This document shows positions 43,484-53,184 of a stretch of DNA of 64,000 nt, in pieces; positions within the stretch are counted from its first letter, which is position 1; the number at the start of each line of letters is the position of its first letter. A program made the position numbers and the translations under genes. The notes beneath the pieces are model-generated. The model worked only from the letters and a program-made list of their open reading frames with translations. It was not told where the DNA came from and ran no database searches. Source of the DNA: Kiritimatiellia bacterium (GTDB taxonomy: Bacteria; Verrucomicrobiota; Kiritimatiellia; JAAZAB01); NCBI GenBank assembly GCA_028718125.1, contig JAQUMN010000001.1:1-64000 (forward strand). The letters run 5' to 3'.

Positions 43484-44851
43484 ATGACGGAATCCTTACA
43501 TTATTGGCGGAATTTAAGTGCGGCCATGTCCCTGTTGAGCGCGCTTCCTTTCGCCGTCCTGATTCTGTTAATTGCGATCCTGCCCTTCTTTCAGAGCGCC
43601 GCTTCCTGGTGGGAGCAACACCGCAATAAGTTCAAGGTGGCGCTGGTTTGCGCCACGGGCGGAATTCTGTTGTATGTCATCCCGACCGGCGATCTGAATA
43701 AAATCGGGATGACGTATCTTGAATACGCAGCTTTCCTGATGATGCTGGCTTCTTTGTTCGTCATCTCCGGCGGCATTCACATCAGCGGCGCGTTTGCAGG
43801 CTTTCCCTATACCAACACTCTGGTTTTGGCTATCGGCGCCGTCTTAGCGAGTCTGTTGGGCACCACCGGGGCTAGTATGGTGCTGATCCGACCTTTGCTG
43901 CGGGCCAACCACCAACGCAGGCATAAGACCCATATCGTCATTTTTTTCATCTTCGTGGTTAGCAATTGCGGTGGTCTATTAACACCCCTGGGCGATCCGC
44001 CCCTTTACCTAGGATTTCTACGCGGAGTGCCCTTTGACTGGACCCTCCGTTTAGCGCCCCAATGGCTGCTGGTTAATTTTCTGCTATTGTTCGTTTTTCA
44101 CATGCTCGATACCTGGCATTTCCGCCGGGAGGAAGCCCATATGCGAGCCACGTTCATTGGCGAAATCAAGCAGGCCAAGAAGAAAATCCATATCCAAGGC
44201 TGGATCAACGTACTGTTCCTGATGGGCATAACGAGTGTTATCCTGGCTTCGGGCTACTATATCCACCCGCTTCTGGCCCGCGGCTGGGGCGACCCTACGG
44301 CCGAAATCGGCTCAAAGATAATCCAGATTATCATGATGGGCCTTTTGGCGTTTGGGTCGTATCGCCTGACATCCGAACGAATTCACCACGTAAATGAATT
44401 CACCTTCGTGCCTATTCGGGAAGTGACTATTTTATTTTTCGGTATTTTCGGCGCCATGATTCCGGCCCTGGCCTTGCTGGAGGCCAAGAGCCAGGTTCTG
44501 GCCTTGCGGGAACCCTGGCAATATTTCTGGATGAGCGGCATACTGAGCAGCTGTCTGGACAACGCGCCGGCCTATCTTGTCTATAGCACACTGGCTACCA
44601 ATCAACATCATCTCTCTGCCCTCCATCTGGGCGAATTGGCGGATCAATTTCCTTCGCTCCTGGCAGCGATCTCCTGCGGCACGGTATTCATGGGCGCGCT
44701 CACGTATATCGGCAACGGCCCGAATTTCATGGTGAAGTCCATGGCCGAACATGCCCGAATAAAAATGCCATCCTTCGGCGGGTATATACTCTGGTCGGGC
44801 GCCATTCTCGTGCCTATATTTATTCTGCAAACATTAATATTCTTCAGGTAA
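43484..44851 (+). CDS. Citrate/sodium-proton antiporter-type transporter (CitMHS_2-like)
   Basis: The protein has 455 residues and about twelve membrane segments. A signature block 'SNCGGLLTPLGDPPLYLGFL' follows 'GTTGASMVLIRPLL', and 'GILSSCLDNAPAYLVY' mirrors it in the second half, as in the ion-transporter superfamily (ArsB/NhaD). Members are annotated as Na+/H+ antiporters or citrate transporters; the substrate is unproven. I use ATG 43484; an in-frame ATG at 43526 is possible because neither has a clear Shine-Dalgarno. Upstream frames in the same register reach 43412. Confidence 0.85.
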   Translation: MTESLHYWRNLSAAMSLLSALPFAVLILLIAILPFFQSAASWWEQHRNKFKVALVCATGGILLYVIPTGDLNKIGMTYLEYAAFLMMLASLFVISGGIHISGAFAGFPYTNTLVLAIGAVLASLLGTTGASMVLIRPLLRANHQRRHKTHIVIFFIFVVSNCGGLLTPLGDPPLYLGFLRGVPFDWTLRLAPQWLLVNFLLLFVFHMLDTWHFRREEAHMRATFIGEIKQAKKKIHIQGWINVLFLMGITSVILASGYYIHPLLARGWGDPTAEIGSKIIQIIMMGLLAFGSYRLTSERIHHVNEFTFVPIREVTILFFGIFGAMIPALALLEAKSQVLALREPWQYFWMSGILSSCLDNAPAYLVYSTLATNQHHLSALHLGELADQFPSLLAAISCGTVFMGALTYIGNGPNFMVKSMAEHARIKMPSFGGYILWSGAILVPIFILQTLIFFR

Positions 44852-44929
44852 TACCAGGGTTACCCATGGGGTGGCACCATCAGCCATTGCCAACAAGGGT
44901 GCGACGAACAGCCAACGAAGGAGTGAGTC

Positions 44930-46183
44930 ATGATTCTGCTAATTCTATGCATTGTTATCTCGATGGGCGTGTCGTTCCTGTGTTCATTGACCGAAGCCTG
45001 CCTGCTCAGCCTATCCATGGCGGATGTTGCCGAATTCGCTGAAACAAGGCCCCGCCGGGGCCTTGTCCTACGGCACATGAAAGAGTCCATCCAGCGACCG
45101 ATCGCGGCGATCCTGATTGTCAATAATTTTTCAAATATTGTGGGTGCCGCACTTGCGGGCATGATTGTGAGCGATCTATATGGGCATAAATGGGTCGGCC
45201 TATTTTCGGTTGCCCTTTCGCTGGCGATCATTCAATGGTCGGAGTATCTCCCGAAAACATTGGGCGTATTGCATAATCGTTCCCTGATGGGCGCGCTTGT
45301 CTGGCCGCTGCACTATGTGGTTCGGTTCCTCAATCCCATTGTATTGCTATTGGAGCGCATCAACCGCCCGTTTCAAGGCGGGGCCACATACAAGTCGGCA
45401 GCGGATGCGCTTAATGAGATTCGGGTGCTGGTCCGGTTTGCCTCGGTCAACAAGTTGATTTCCCGCGAACAAGTCGACCTGGTCACACGCAGCATCAGGC
45501 TCTCACAGTCCCGGGTCCAGGACATCATGGTTGGGCGCGATGAAAGCAAGTTTATCTCCACGAGCATGACGATGGCCGATGCCCTGATCGAGGCCCATAT
45601 TCATCATCACACCCGTTACATCCTCGTCCGGGAGGGAAACCTGGATGACATTGTCGGCTACGTGAACGTGAAAGATATTGTCAGCGCCCTGCAGATCAAC
45701 CCCGCGGATCCATCGCTTAAAGGCATTGCGCGGCCGGTGCTGACGGTAAGCGCCACGCTTCTGGTGCCCGCCCTGTTGAAGGAGTTGACCCGCGGCTACC
45801 AGCACATGGCTGTCGTCAAGAATGACCAGGCTAAAACCGTGGGCCTGGTGACGCTCGAGGATGTGGTCGAAGCCATTGTCGGCGACTTGGAGGACGAATA
45901 CGATGTTCTGCCCAGCAACGTCATTCCCATTTCGGATATCCGCTTCCTGGCGGGCGGCGGCGTCAGCCTGGCAACGCTCAGGGCAATAACAAACTTCGAT
46001 CTGCCGGAGCTGCCGACGACCTTGCATGATTGGTTATGTTCGTTGAATCACGACCTGCCGCATGCGGAACGCACGATCCCATTTAAGGATATGACATTTG
46101 TGGTGCGTAAAATAAGGCGCTCGAAGATCCACGAAGTATTGGTGGAAAAGCGTTCCCGGGTCCTGCCGTCGGCGGGCAGATAG
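44930..46183 (+). CDS. DUF21/CNNM-type CBS-domain membrane protein (CorC/HlyC-like)
   Basis: The protein has 417 residues. The N-terminal DUF21 (about 1-175) has four hydrophobic segments and 'LPKTLGVLHN'. Two CBS domains follow at about 195-315 ('RVQDIMVGRDESKFIS', 'KTVGLVTLEDVVEAIVGDLE'). A C-terminal CorC_HlyC domain closes the protein. Homologues act in magnesium/cobalt transport or resistance. GGAG lies 6 bases before the ATG. It sits between two transporters on the same strand. Confidence 0.9.
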   Translation: MILLILCIVISMGVSFLCSLTEACLLSLSMADVAEFAETRPRRGLVLRHMKESIQRPIAAILIVNNFSNIVGAALAGMIVSDLYGHKWVGLFSVALSLAIIQWSEYLPKTLGVLHNRSLMGALVWPLHYVVRFLNPIVLLLERINRPFQGGATYKSAADALNEIRVLVRFASVNKLISREQVDLVTRSIRLSQSRVQDIMVGRDESKFISTSMTMADALIEAHIHHHTRYILVREGNLDDIVGYVNVKDIVSALQINPADPSLKGIARPVLTVSATLLVPALLKELTRGYQHMAVVKNDQAKTVGLVTLEDVVEAIVGDLEDEYDVLPSNVIPISDIRFLAGGGVSLATLRAITNFDLPELPTTLHDWLCSLNHDLPHAERTIPFKDMTFVVRKIRRSKIHEVLVEKRSRVLPSAGR

Positions 46184-46215
46184 CACCGGAACGGGAAAAT
46201 TCCAGGGCATTGATA

Positions 46216-47835
46216 ATGAATACATTAGACTGGAGTATTGTCGCCGTTTATATGCTCGGTATGGTCGGATTGTCCATAAGGCTGGGGCGGACCCAGCGGA
46301 CGGGCAGCGATTATTTTCTGGGCGGCAATCGGATCGGTCATTGGGCGATCAGCATTTCCATTCTGGCCACCCAGTGCTCTACGAACAGCCTGTTGGGAGC
46401 ACCGGCTTTCGTCATCGCCGTCGGCGGTCTCCTGTGGTTGCAATACGAGTTAGCCGTGCCGTTGGCGATGATCGGCGTCATGATGTTCCTGTTGCCGTTT
46501 TTCCGGAGCCTGCATGTTGTTTCGGTGTATGAATACATCGGGCGGCGTTTCGGACCGGGCAGCCGCATGCTGCTTTCGCTCCTGTTTCAATTTTTGCGCG
46601 CTTTTTCGACAGGGGTCACCGTCTATGGAATTTCGCTCGTTATTCAGCAGTTAGTCGGCCTGCCGTTTTGGGCATCCGTGTTATTGATCGGCGTTGTGGC
46701 GATGATTTACGAATTTCTGGGCGGCATCCGCGCCGACATATATTCAGACGTCATCCAGATGATCGTTCTCTATGCCGGAATTGTTGTGTGCTTGATCTAT
46801 GCCGTGCACCTGACCGGCGGCTGGAATGAAATACTGGCCACATTTCCAAGGGAAAAGATGCGCACGCTCGATTTCCGGAGCTTGGGATTTGCCGGTGCGA
46901 ATCCGTTTGCTTTCTGGCCGATGTTGTTGGGCGGATTTTTTCTCTACCTGAGCTACTATGGATGCGATCAAACTCAGGTCCAAAGGGGTCTTTCCACGCG
47001 TGATGTGGACGGCACCAATATGGCTTTGTTTTTAAACGGTCTTTTAAGGTTTCCCCTGACGCTGACCTATTGTCTGATCGGGGTTGCGATCGGGGCCTAT
47101 ATGATCAAGCATCCGGACTTCATACAGCTCTTGACCGATCCCTCAACCAACACCGTAAACTACAATCTAGCTGTGCCTGCCTTTTGCCTGCATGCCTTAC
47201 CTCATGGGGTGATTGGATTAATGATGGTGGCCCTGTTTGCCGCGGCCATGTCTTCGCTGGATTCCACAATCAACTCACTCTCGGCCCTGACGATCCGCGA
47301 CGTCGTGGAGCGGTTCCGTTCCGCAGGCCCGCTAAGCGAATACGAGATGATTGGATGGGGACGTTTGATTACCATTGGCTGGGGAATTCTCTGTATGACG
47401 TTTTCTTTCTTTGTCGGGGACATTTCCCCTTCAATCATTGAGACAATCAATAAGATCGGTTCGCTGGTCAATGGCCCGATTCTGGCAACGTTTCTGCTGG
47501 CAACACTGACCCGACGCGCCAATGATCCGGGGGTGATAATAGGCATTATCGCCGGATTTATCGCCAACCTGATGACGTGGCTGATGGTGCCAGGGGTCTC
47601 CTGGCTCTGGTGGAATGTCAACGGCTGCCTGATAACCTTCAGCGTGGGATACGGCGCCAGCTTTCTGTTCCGCTCGCCCCAAGTTCTGGATCTGGATGCG
47701 CTTGTTTATCATGTCGATGCGGCGAAACAATTCAACTATCGCCGGAACTGGCGCGTTTATCTGTGGATTCTGGCCGGATATTTTCTTCTGTTGATGGTCG
47801 TACTTAAGGGTATAAAATGGATAGCCCTTGACTAA
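46216..47835 (+). CDS. Sodium:solute symporter family protein
   Basis: The protein has 539 residues and about 13 membrane segments with SSS marks: 'GSDYFLGGNRIGHWAISIS', 'ATQCSTNSLLGAPA', 'FLGGIRADIYSDVIQMIVLY', 'CDQTQVQRGLSTRD' and 'FAAAMSSLDSTINSLSALTI'. The substrate could be a sugar, polyol or proline-like solute. ATG 46216 is used; a TTG two codons earlier is the alternative. It ends overlapping the convergent GH13 gene by 4 bp. Import of an osmolyte or sugar would fit the next locus (inference). Confidence 0.92.
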   Translation: MNTLDWSIVAVYMLGMVGLSIRLGRTQRTGSDYFLGGNRIGHWAISISILATQCSTNSLLGAPAFVIAVGGLLWLQYELAVPLAMIGVMMFLLPFFRSLHVVSVYEYIGRRFGPGSRMLLSLLFQFLRAFSTGVTVYGISLVIQQLVGLPFWASVLLIGVVAMIYEFLGGIRADIYSDVIQMIVLYAGIVVCLIYAVHLTGGWNEILATFPREKMRTLDFRSLGFAGANPFAFWPMLLGGFFLYLSYYGCDQTQVQRGLSTRDVDGTNMALFLNGLLRFPLTLTYCLIGVAIGAYMIKHPDFIQLLTDPSTNTVNYNLAVPAFCLHALPHGVIGLMMVALFAAAMSSLDSTINSLSALTIRDVVERFRSAGPLSEYEMIGWGRLITIGWGILCMTFSFFVGDISPSIIETINKIGSLVNGPILATFLLATLTRRANDPGVIIGIIAGFIANLMTWLMVPGVSWLWWNVNGCLITFSVGYGASFLFRSPQVLDLDALVYHVDAAKQFNYRRNWRVYLWILAGYFLLLMVVLKGIKWIALD

Positions 47836-49571
47836 TGCGGCGACACTTCCGTCAACCATACGGTTTGGTAGGGCGCCAGATTAACCGAGGCGTGTTTATA
47901 TACCCGGTGGCCGTGCAGGATGTCCCGCAAGGAATCGGACCATGGCGGAAGAGAGACCCGATTCAGTTCCAGATGCCGCGCGGTGCAATTGCTGACGCAA
48001 AGAATCGATTCGCTTTCGTCGGGTGCCGTGCGTTCCAGTACAAAACAGGACTGGCCGCAATCGAGAATCCTTTGTCCGCCTTCCGGATGAAAGGCGGGAT
48101 GCTGGGCCCGCAAGCGGAGAACGCGGCGATATTCATGAAAGACACGCGCTGCAGCGTTCGTCGGATCGTTCATCTGTTCCAGCAAATCCTTTTCCATCCA
48201 TTTCCGGCGATTGATGGCGCGCGGTTGCTGGGTGCGCTCCACGCCGGCGGTATCATTGGGGGTTGCCACGAGATTATTAAGGTACACCGCGGGTACGCCC
48301 TTTAAGGCCAAGGCAATCCATTGCGAGCACAGATAGCGCTGGACATGCTCCAGACCGGCATAGGGACCTGTCCCTGTCAGCGCATCGAACCAGGAAATGT
48401 TGAGCTCGTAGGGGCTGGATGAACCATCGGCATTCGTTCGTTCAGACACATATCCGCCCTGCTGCCGCACGATGGCACACAGGCGCCGGATATCCGCCTG
48501 CGCCAGCATCCCTTCCAGCGGCCGCACCCCGATGCCGTCATGTGAAGCTGTAAAATTCAGAAACGTGCAGCCGGGCGGCGGCTCCGGCAAAGCCCCGGCC
48601 CACTGCGTCAGCGCGGCCGTATTTCCCGCAAGCAGGCTATGCAGCAGGAGGGGGGGCAGGGAAAACTGATACACCAGGTGCGCTTCATCGCCTGCGCCGA
48701 AGTAGCTGAAATTTTCAGCCTGCGGCACATTGGTCTCCGTTAGCAGCATGACATCAGGCGCCGTCAGTGCCAGCCAATCCCGGAACAAGCGGATGATTTC
48801 ATGGGTTTCAGGCAGATGAATACAGGAGGTTCCGGGTCCTTTCCAAAGATAGGCAATCGCATCAAGGCGAATCATCCGCGCGCCCATGGCGATATAATAT
48901 AGAAGCAGATCGAGAATCTCAAACAGCACATCGGGCTGGGCATAATTCAGGTCAATCTGGTCGGCACTGAACGTCGTCCATACATGCCGGACGCCTGCAC
49001 GGGTTATAAACGGTGCGAACGGAGCTCCGCAGCGGGGGCGCACAACGGCCGACCAATTCGAATTCGGATCAGCCTCAATAAAATAATGCCGCCCCGGCGC
49101 CACACCGGCCAGATAATCGCTGAACCAGCCGCTTTTGGCGGACACATGATTGAGCACCAGGTCGAAGACCGGCAGGAAATGCTCGCCCAGAGCCTGAATG
49201 TCAGCCCAGGTGCCCAGTTCGGGATTAACGTTGCGATAATGCACGACAGCAAAACCGTCGTCGGACGAATATGGGAAAAAAGGCAAGAGATGCATCCAGG
49301 TGAAGTCGTGCTTCAGGTGCTGGTCCAGAAAACGCTTGAGCACGACCAACGGACGTTCGGATGGATTCTGCACCATGTTGCCGTAAGCGATCAAAAGAGC
49401 GTCCGCCTGCGTCCAGCGGGGCCGGGGCGAAGGTCTGCGATCGGAGGTAATGCCGTAGCGGCCCGCCGTCATGATCAAGCGAAGGAGACAGGCATCTGCG
49501 TTTGCGCCATACAGGCGTTCCAGCCGCCGGCGTATGCGCTGCAGGTCGGGATGCGAGTTGTATAAATTCAT
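47832..49571 (-). CDS. GH13_18 glycoside phosphorylase (sucrose or glucosylglycerate phosphorylase)
   Basis: The protein has 579 residues and the GH13 catalytic set: nucleophile D237 in 'MIRLDAIAYLWK', acid/base E279 in 'LLTETNVP', and D345 in 'NFTASHDGIG'. The overall layout is that of subfamily 18, which includes sucrose, sucrose-6-phosphate and glucosylglycerate phosphorylases. Beside GpgS- and MggA-like genes, glucosylglycerate is the more likely substrate (inference). It overlaps the glycosyltransferase gene upstream by 4 bp (ATGA) and is last in that operon. Confidence 0.88.
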   Translation of the reverse strand: MNLYNSHPDLQRIRRRLERLYGANADACLLRLIMTAGRYGITSDRRPSPRPRWTQADALLIAYGNMVQNPSERPLVVLKRFLDQHLKHDFTWMHLLPFFPYSSDDGFAVVHYRNVNPELGTWADIQALGEHFLPVFDLVLNHVSAKSGWFSDYLAGVAPGRHYFIEADPNSNWSAVVRPRCGAPFAPFITRAGVRHVWTTFSADQIDLNYAQPDVLFEILDLLLYYIAMGARMIRLDAIAYLWKGPGTSCIHLPETHEIIRLFRDWLALTAPDVMLLTETNVPQAENFSYFGAGDEAHLVYQFSLPPLLLHSLLAGNTAALTQWAGALPEPPPGCTFLNFTASHDGIGVRPLEGMLAQADIRRLCAIVRQQGGYVSERTNADGSSSPYELNISWFDALTGTGPYAGLEHVQRYLCSQWIALALKGVPAVYLNNLVATPNDTAGVERTQQPRAINRRKWMEKDLLEQMNDPTNAAARVFHEYRRVLRLRAQHPAFHPEGGQRILDCGQSCFVLERTAPDESESILCVSNCTARHLELNRVSLPPWSDSLRDILHGHRVYKHASVNLAPYQTVWLTEVSPH

Positions 49572-50839
49572 GATCCCTGGATGGCCACCCCGTGCACGTT
49601 GGCAATGAGTGTACGCAGCGAGCGGCGCAACACGCCATAACTGTAGTGCCGGACGGCCACTTGATAATTATGTTCCACCATCTTTTCGCGATACACGCGG
49701 TTTTCGAGAATGTGACGCACTTCCTCGACAATTTCGCGGGTTAAATACCCCTCAATAATGGGCACTTGGAAGCCCTTGGGCTCGATATCGCGGACAAAAT
49801 TTCCATAGCGATTGACCAGAATCGGTTTACGGAAATAAATGGCTTCCAGAAAGGCGTTCCCGAACCCCTCATACTCGCTCGGGTAGGTGACAAAATCGGC
49901 ATGGGGATACAAATCCCAAAGGGTATAGGTCTTTTTCCCTTCCGCATTAGTCTGACGCACCTCGGTGACGCGCGTGGCGACAAACCGCAAATCCACGCCG
50001 GCGCGCCGGGCAAAACCCACCAGCATGTCGCGATAGTCCAACCCCTCATCCCCGGCTTCATGCGACACCACCAGTTTGTATTTTGGGTTACCCAGCATCT
50101 GCACCAGATTGATTGCGTGGCCAATGCCTTTGCGCGGAATAACGCGCGTCGGTTGAAGAATCAACACATCGTCCGGCTGGAATCCCAGTTCTGCGCGCAT
50201 GTCGTCCGCGTAAGTATCCGGCTGTGCCGGCGGATGTTCAAAATCAAAAACGTTGGGGATCAAGGTGGACGAAATTGCCTTGCGGCGAGCCAGCTCCTCC
50301 TGTGAAGACTGATTGATAACAACGTGTTGCAAGTCATGATCACGCGGCGGAAAGGCCATGTCCAGATAATCGTTAACGGCATTGACCGAGAATCGCGTGC
50401 GTTCCCAGTAGAAATCATGGTGATGGCCTATAGAGGGAATATGCGTTTCCGAGAGCAACTCTGCAATGGCCAAACCCAACGGGACATGCATCGGGATGGC
50501 CAGCACATTTTCGAACACCAGCAGCTCAATCTCATAGCGGCGGATGAACGCATACAGCGTTTCTTTCAGGTAGGCCGCCAGGGCATGCACCCGCGCGGTG
50601 ACATCCGGAGACCGCGCCGTTTTGCCCCAAATCTGACTCTGGATCCAGGCATTTTCAGGATGGTTGAAATAGGCCTCCGGCACACAGGCGCTGACGGCCT
50701 CAGGATGATCATGCCGCCCCGCATACCAGAAACAGGCATACCCCTGCTCTTCCAGAACCTTGGCCCATTTGGCCGACTCCAGAGAGACGCCATCCGTTCC
50801 CACAAACCGCGTCGAAACAAACCCGATATGAATGGACAT
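49568..50839 (-). CDS. GT4 glycosyltransferase, mannosylglucosyl-3-phosphoglycerate synthase (MggA)-like
   Basis: The protein has 423 residues and a GT-B fold. The N-terminus 'IGFVSTRFVGTDGVSLESAK' matches the MggA-type sequence I recall. The C-terminal donor domain has 'QPTRVIPRKGIGHAINLVQM' and the E-x7-E-like 'YPSEYEGFGNAFLEAIYF'. MggA adds mannose to glucosyl-3-phosphoglycerate, giving mannosylglucosyl-3-phosphoglycerate. AAGGATAC precedes the ATG. It is first in the minus-strand operon, with the GH13 gene overlapping its stop. The assignment rests on similarity from memory and context. Confidence 0.75.
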   Translation of the reverse strand: MSIHIGFVSTRFVGTDGVSLESAKWAKVLEEQGYACFWYAGRHDHPEAVSACVPEAYFNHPENAWIQSQIWGKTARSPDVTARVHALAAYLKETLYAFIRRYEIELLVFENVLAIPMHVPLGLAIAELLSETHIPSIGHHHDFYWERTRFSVNAVNDYLDMAFPPRDHDLQHVVINQSSQEELARRKAISSTLIPNVFDFEHPPAQPDTYADDMRAELGFQPDDVLILQPTRVIPRKGIGHAINLVQMLGNPKYKLVVSHEAGDEGLDYRDMLVGFARRAGVDLRFVATRVTEVRQTNAEGKKTYTLWDLYPHADFVTYPSEYEGFGNAFLEAIYFRKPILVNRYGNFVRDIEPKGFQVPIIEGYLTREIVEEVRHILENRVYREKMVEHNYQVAVRHYSYGVLRRSLRTLIANVHGVAIQGS

Positions 50840-50972
50840 GCTTCGTATCCTTTTGCCATGTGCCGCACGCCATACCCTAATGAGATTATCTTATGGACGA
50901 GTCAGGACGATTGCAATAGAATCTTTAGGCTTAGAAATGTATTTTAAAATGGCAAAAAGGTAGTTTCAGCAG

Positions 50973-52151
50973 ATGGCCGTAAGCATCGAATCCATCCTCC
51001 AGGAATTGCCGCGCTGCCGGGATGAAGCGCAGGCCATGCAGGATATCGTCCTGGCCAATCTGGTGGCCATTGGCGAAGTCCCGGCGCCGTCCCGGAACGA
51101 AGATCGGCGCATCCGGATGCTGCTGGAACGCTTCAACGAATGCGGGTTGCAGACGTGTTCGACCGATGTCTTCGGCAATGGGATGGGCATGCTGCCGGGA
51201 ACGGACGGCAAGACCAACATCTTGTTGTTTTCCAATGTGGACACACTGGCCGACGAACATTTCGAACCATCCCTGTCTTTCCGGAAGGATGAGATCATCG
51301 GGCCGTTTATCGGCGACAACTCCCTGGCCCTGGCGGCTATGACATCGCTGCCGATCCTCCTGGATCGCCTGCAGATCCGCCTGAAGTCAAATCTGATTGT
51401 CATGGGAGCCGTACGCATGCTGGGCCATGGCAACCTGGAAGGCCTGAATGGGTTTCTTAATTCCAGCGCAATCCCTATTCATTATGGTCTTTCGCTGGAA
51501 GGGATCCAACTGGGCCGCCTGAACTATGCCTGTCTTGGCCAACAGCTGTGCGACATCACGGTGCGCCTGCCGGAAGATTACAACTGGGTGCAATTCGGCG
51601 CCACGGGCGCCATTATTCCAATGAATGACATCATTAACCGTATTAATAAAATTCCCTTGCCCCGGCGGCCGATGACAACCATTGTCTTCGGAATGATCCG
51701 GGGTGGCGTCAGCTATCGCAATATCGCCCGCGATGCGGTGCTTAGTTTCGAGGTCCGCAGCGAATCGGCCGAATTGCTCAACCAGATTGCCCAGCAGATC
51801 GAAGACATAACAGAAGATGTGACCGCCAGCGCGGGCGTTCATGCCACGTTCGACATATTTGCGCGTCGCGCGCCGGGTGGGTTGGACATCTCGCATCCGT
51901 TTATAAGGCAGACTCGCGCCATTCATACAGCCCTGGGCATGACATCGCAGCTGTATCCCACAACGTTCGCTCTCGGCGCCCTGGTTGAGAAAAAAATCCC
52001 GGCGCTGGTGCTGGGCCTGACCTCTGGAACACGGCGTGGCGATCTGCCGGAAATGGAAGAAGCCGCCGCCATCGAGCCGATGTGGACCGGGCTGGCCCAG
52101 CTTATCGGAGTGCTCCTGGCAATAGATGGGGGGTTTTGCGATGTGGTTTAA
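50973..52151 (+). CDS. M20-fold metallopeptidase-like protein lacking usual metal ligands
   Basis: The protein has 392 residues and reads like an M20/M42 hydrolase ('LLERFNECGLQTCSTDVFGN', 'GPFIGDNSLALAAM', 'GGVSYRNIARDAVLSFEVRS', 'DISHPFIRQTRAIHTALGM'). The normal metal site is degenerate. The family's 'HxDT' is here 'LLFSNVDTLAD', with Asn in place of His. The usual 'EE' block is replaced by 'GAVRMLGHGNLEG'. It may be a non-peptidase relative tied to the solute pathway. It leads the plus-strand operon; its 3' end overlaps gpgS by 11 bp. Confidence 0.8.
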   Translation: MAVSIESILQELPRCRDEAQAMQDIVLANLVAIGEVPAPSRNEDRRIRMLLERFNECGLQTCSTDVFGNGMGMLPGTDGKTNILLFSNVDTLADEHFEPSLSFRKDEIIGPFIGDNSLALAAMTSLPILLDRLQIRLKSNLIVMGAVRMLGHGNLEGLNGFLNSSAIPIHYGLSLEGIQLGRLNYACLGQQLCDITVRLPEDYNWVQFGATGAIIPMNDIINRINKIPLPRRPMTTIVFGMIRGGVSYRNIARDAVLSFEVRSESAELLNQIAQQIEDITEDVTASAGVHATFDIFARRAPGGLDISHPFIRQTRAIHTALGMTSQLYPTTFALGALVEKKIPALVLGLTSGTRRGDLPEMEEAAAIEPMWTGLAQLIGVLLAIDGGFCDVV

Positions 52152-53184
52152 GCGTTGGCGGGTCAAATCCACAGCCGAACAACCCTCTGCGGTATGTCCG
52201 CTGGCGGACTTGGCCGCGTGGTTGCGGACCAACACGTTTCATCACTCCAATTTTTCGGACTTGCGCGCCCTGGTCTCGAAAAAGCAAGAGCAAGGTCTGA
52301 CAATTTCACTCTGTCTGCCCACGTTCAACGAAGAAAAGACCATAGGGAAGGAAATTACGGTTTTAAAATCGGAATTGATGAGCCGGTATCCCCTGGTCGA
52401 CGAAATTGCCGTCATGGATTCCGGGTCAACGGATAAAACCTGCGAGGTGGCCAGGGCCTTTGGCGCCGAGGCTTATCTGGCATCCGACATTCTTCCGGAA
52501 GCCGGAGCTCGTAAAGGCAAAGGCGAAAATCTCTGGAAGGCTATCTACCAGCTTAAAGGGGATATCATCGTTTATGTGGATGCCGATATTAACAATATTC
52601 ACGCCCGTTTTGCTTACGGATTGATTGCCCCCCTCCTGCTGAAACCGGAAGTGAAATATGTAAAGGCTTTTTACGACCGCCCTTTAACGGTAGCCAAAGG
52701 AATGCGTGTATCCGGAGGCGGTCGGGTTACGGAAATTCTCATCCGCCCGCTGTTCTCTCTTTTCTTTCCCGACCTGACCGCCATCATACAACCGCTTTCC
52801 GGAGAATACGCGGCCCGGCGCGAGGTTCTTGAAAGTATTCCATTTCCTATCGGGTATGGGGTCGAAACCGCCCATTTAATTGACGTGTATCGGCTCTGGG
52901 GCCTCCAGGCCTTTGCCCAGACCGATTTGGACCAGCGCATTCATCGCAATCAATCCACGCAGGCGTTGGGTAAAATGGCGTTCGGTATTTTACAGACATT
53001 TCTATCCAGAGCCCGTTCCATGGGTCTGGTCACAAAGATACCGGACCCATCGCAGGTTCTTCGCCAGTTCCAAGTGCGCGACAATGTATATGAACAACAG
53101 GAATCCGTGTTCCAGGAAATCGAGCGCCCACCCATGTTGGAGATCCCCGCCTACCGGAAGAAATTCAAGCGTCAGGAGCCATGA
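52141..53184 (+). CDS. gpgS: Glucosyl-3-phosphoglycerate synthase (GpgS-like, GT81)
   Basis: The protein has 347 residues and a GT-A fold: 'ISLCLPTFNEEKTIGKEI', 'EIAVMDSGSTDKT', the DxD-type 'IVYVDADINN', 'GGGRVTEILIRPLF', 'QPLSGEYAARREVLESIPFP' and 'IGYGVETAHLIDVYRLWGLQ'. GpgS transfers glucose from a nucleotide sugar to 3-phosphoglycerate, the first step of glucosylglycerate synthesis. ATG 52141 has a G-run 7 bases upstream and is preferred over ATG 52126. The gene overlaps both neighbours, 11 bp with the M20-like gene and 4 bp with the next GT. Confidence 0.88.
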   Translation: MWFKRWRVKSTAEQPSAVCPLADLAAWLRTNTFHHSNFSDLRALVSKKQEQGLTISLCLPTFNEEKTIGKEITVLKSELMSRYPLVDEIAVMDSGSTDKTCEVARAFGAEAYLASDILPEAGARKGKGENLWKAIYQLKGDIIVYVDADINNIHARFAYGLIAPLLLKPEVKYVKAFYDRPLTVAKGMRVSGGGRVTEILIRPLFSLFFPDLTAIIQPLSGEYAARREVLESIPFPIGYGVETAHLIDVYRLWGLQAFAQTDLDQRIHRNQSTQALGKMAFGILQTFLSRARSMGLVTKIPDPSQVLRQFQVRDNVYEQQESVFQEIERPPMLEIPAYRKKFKRQEP

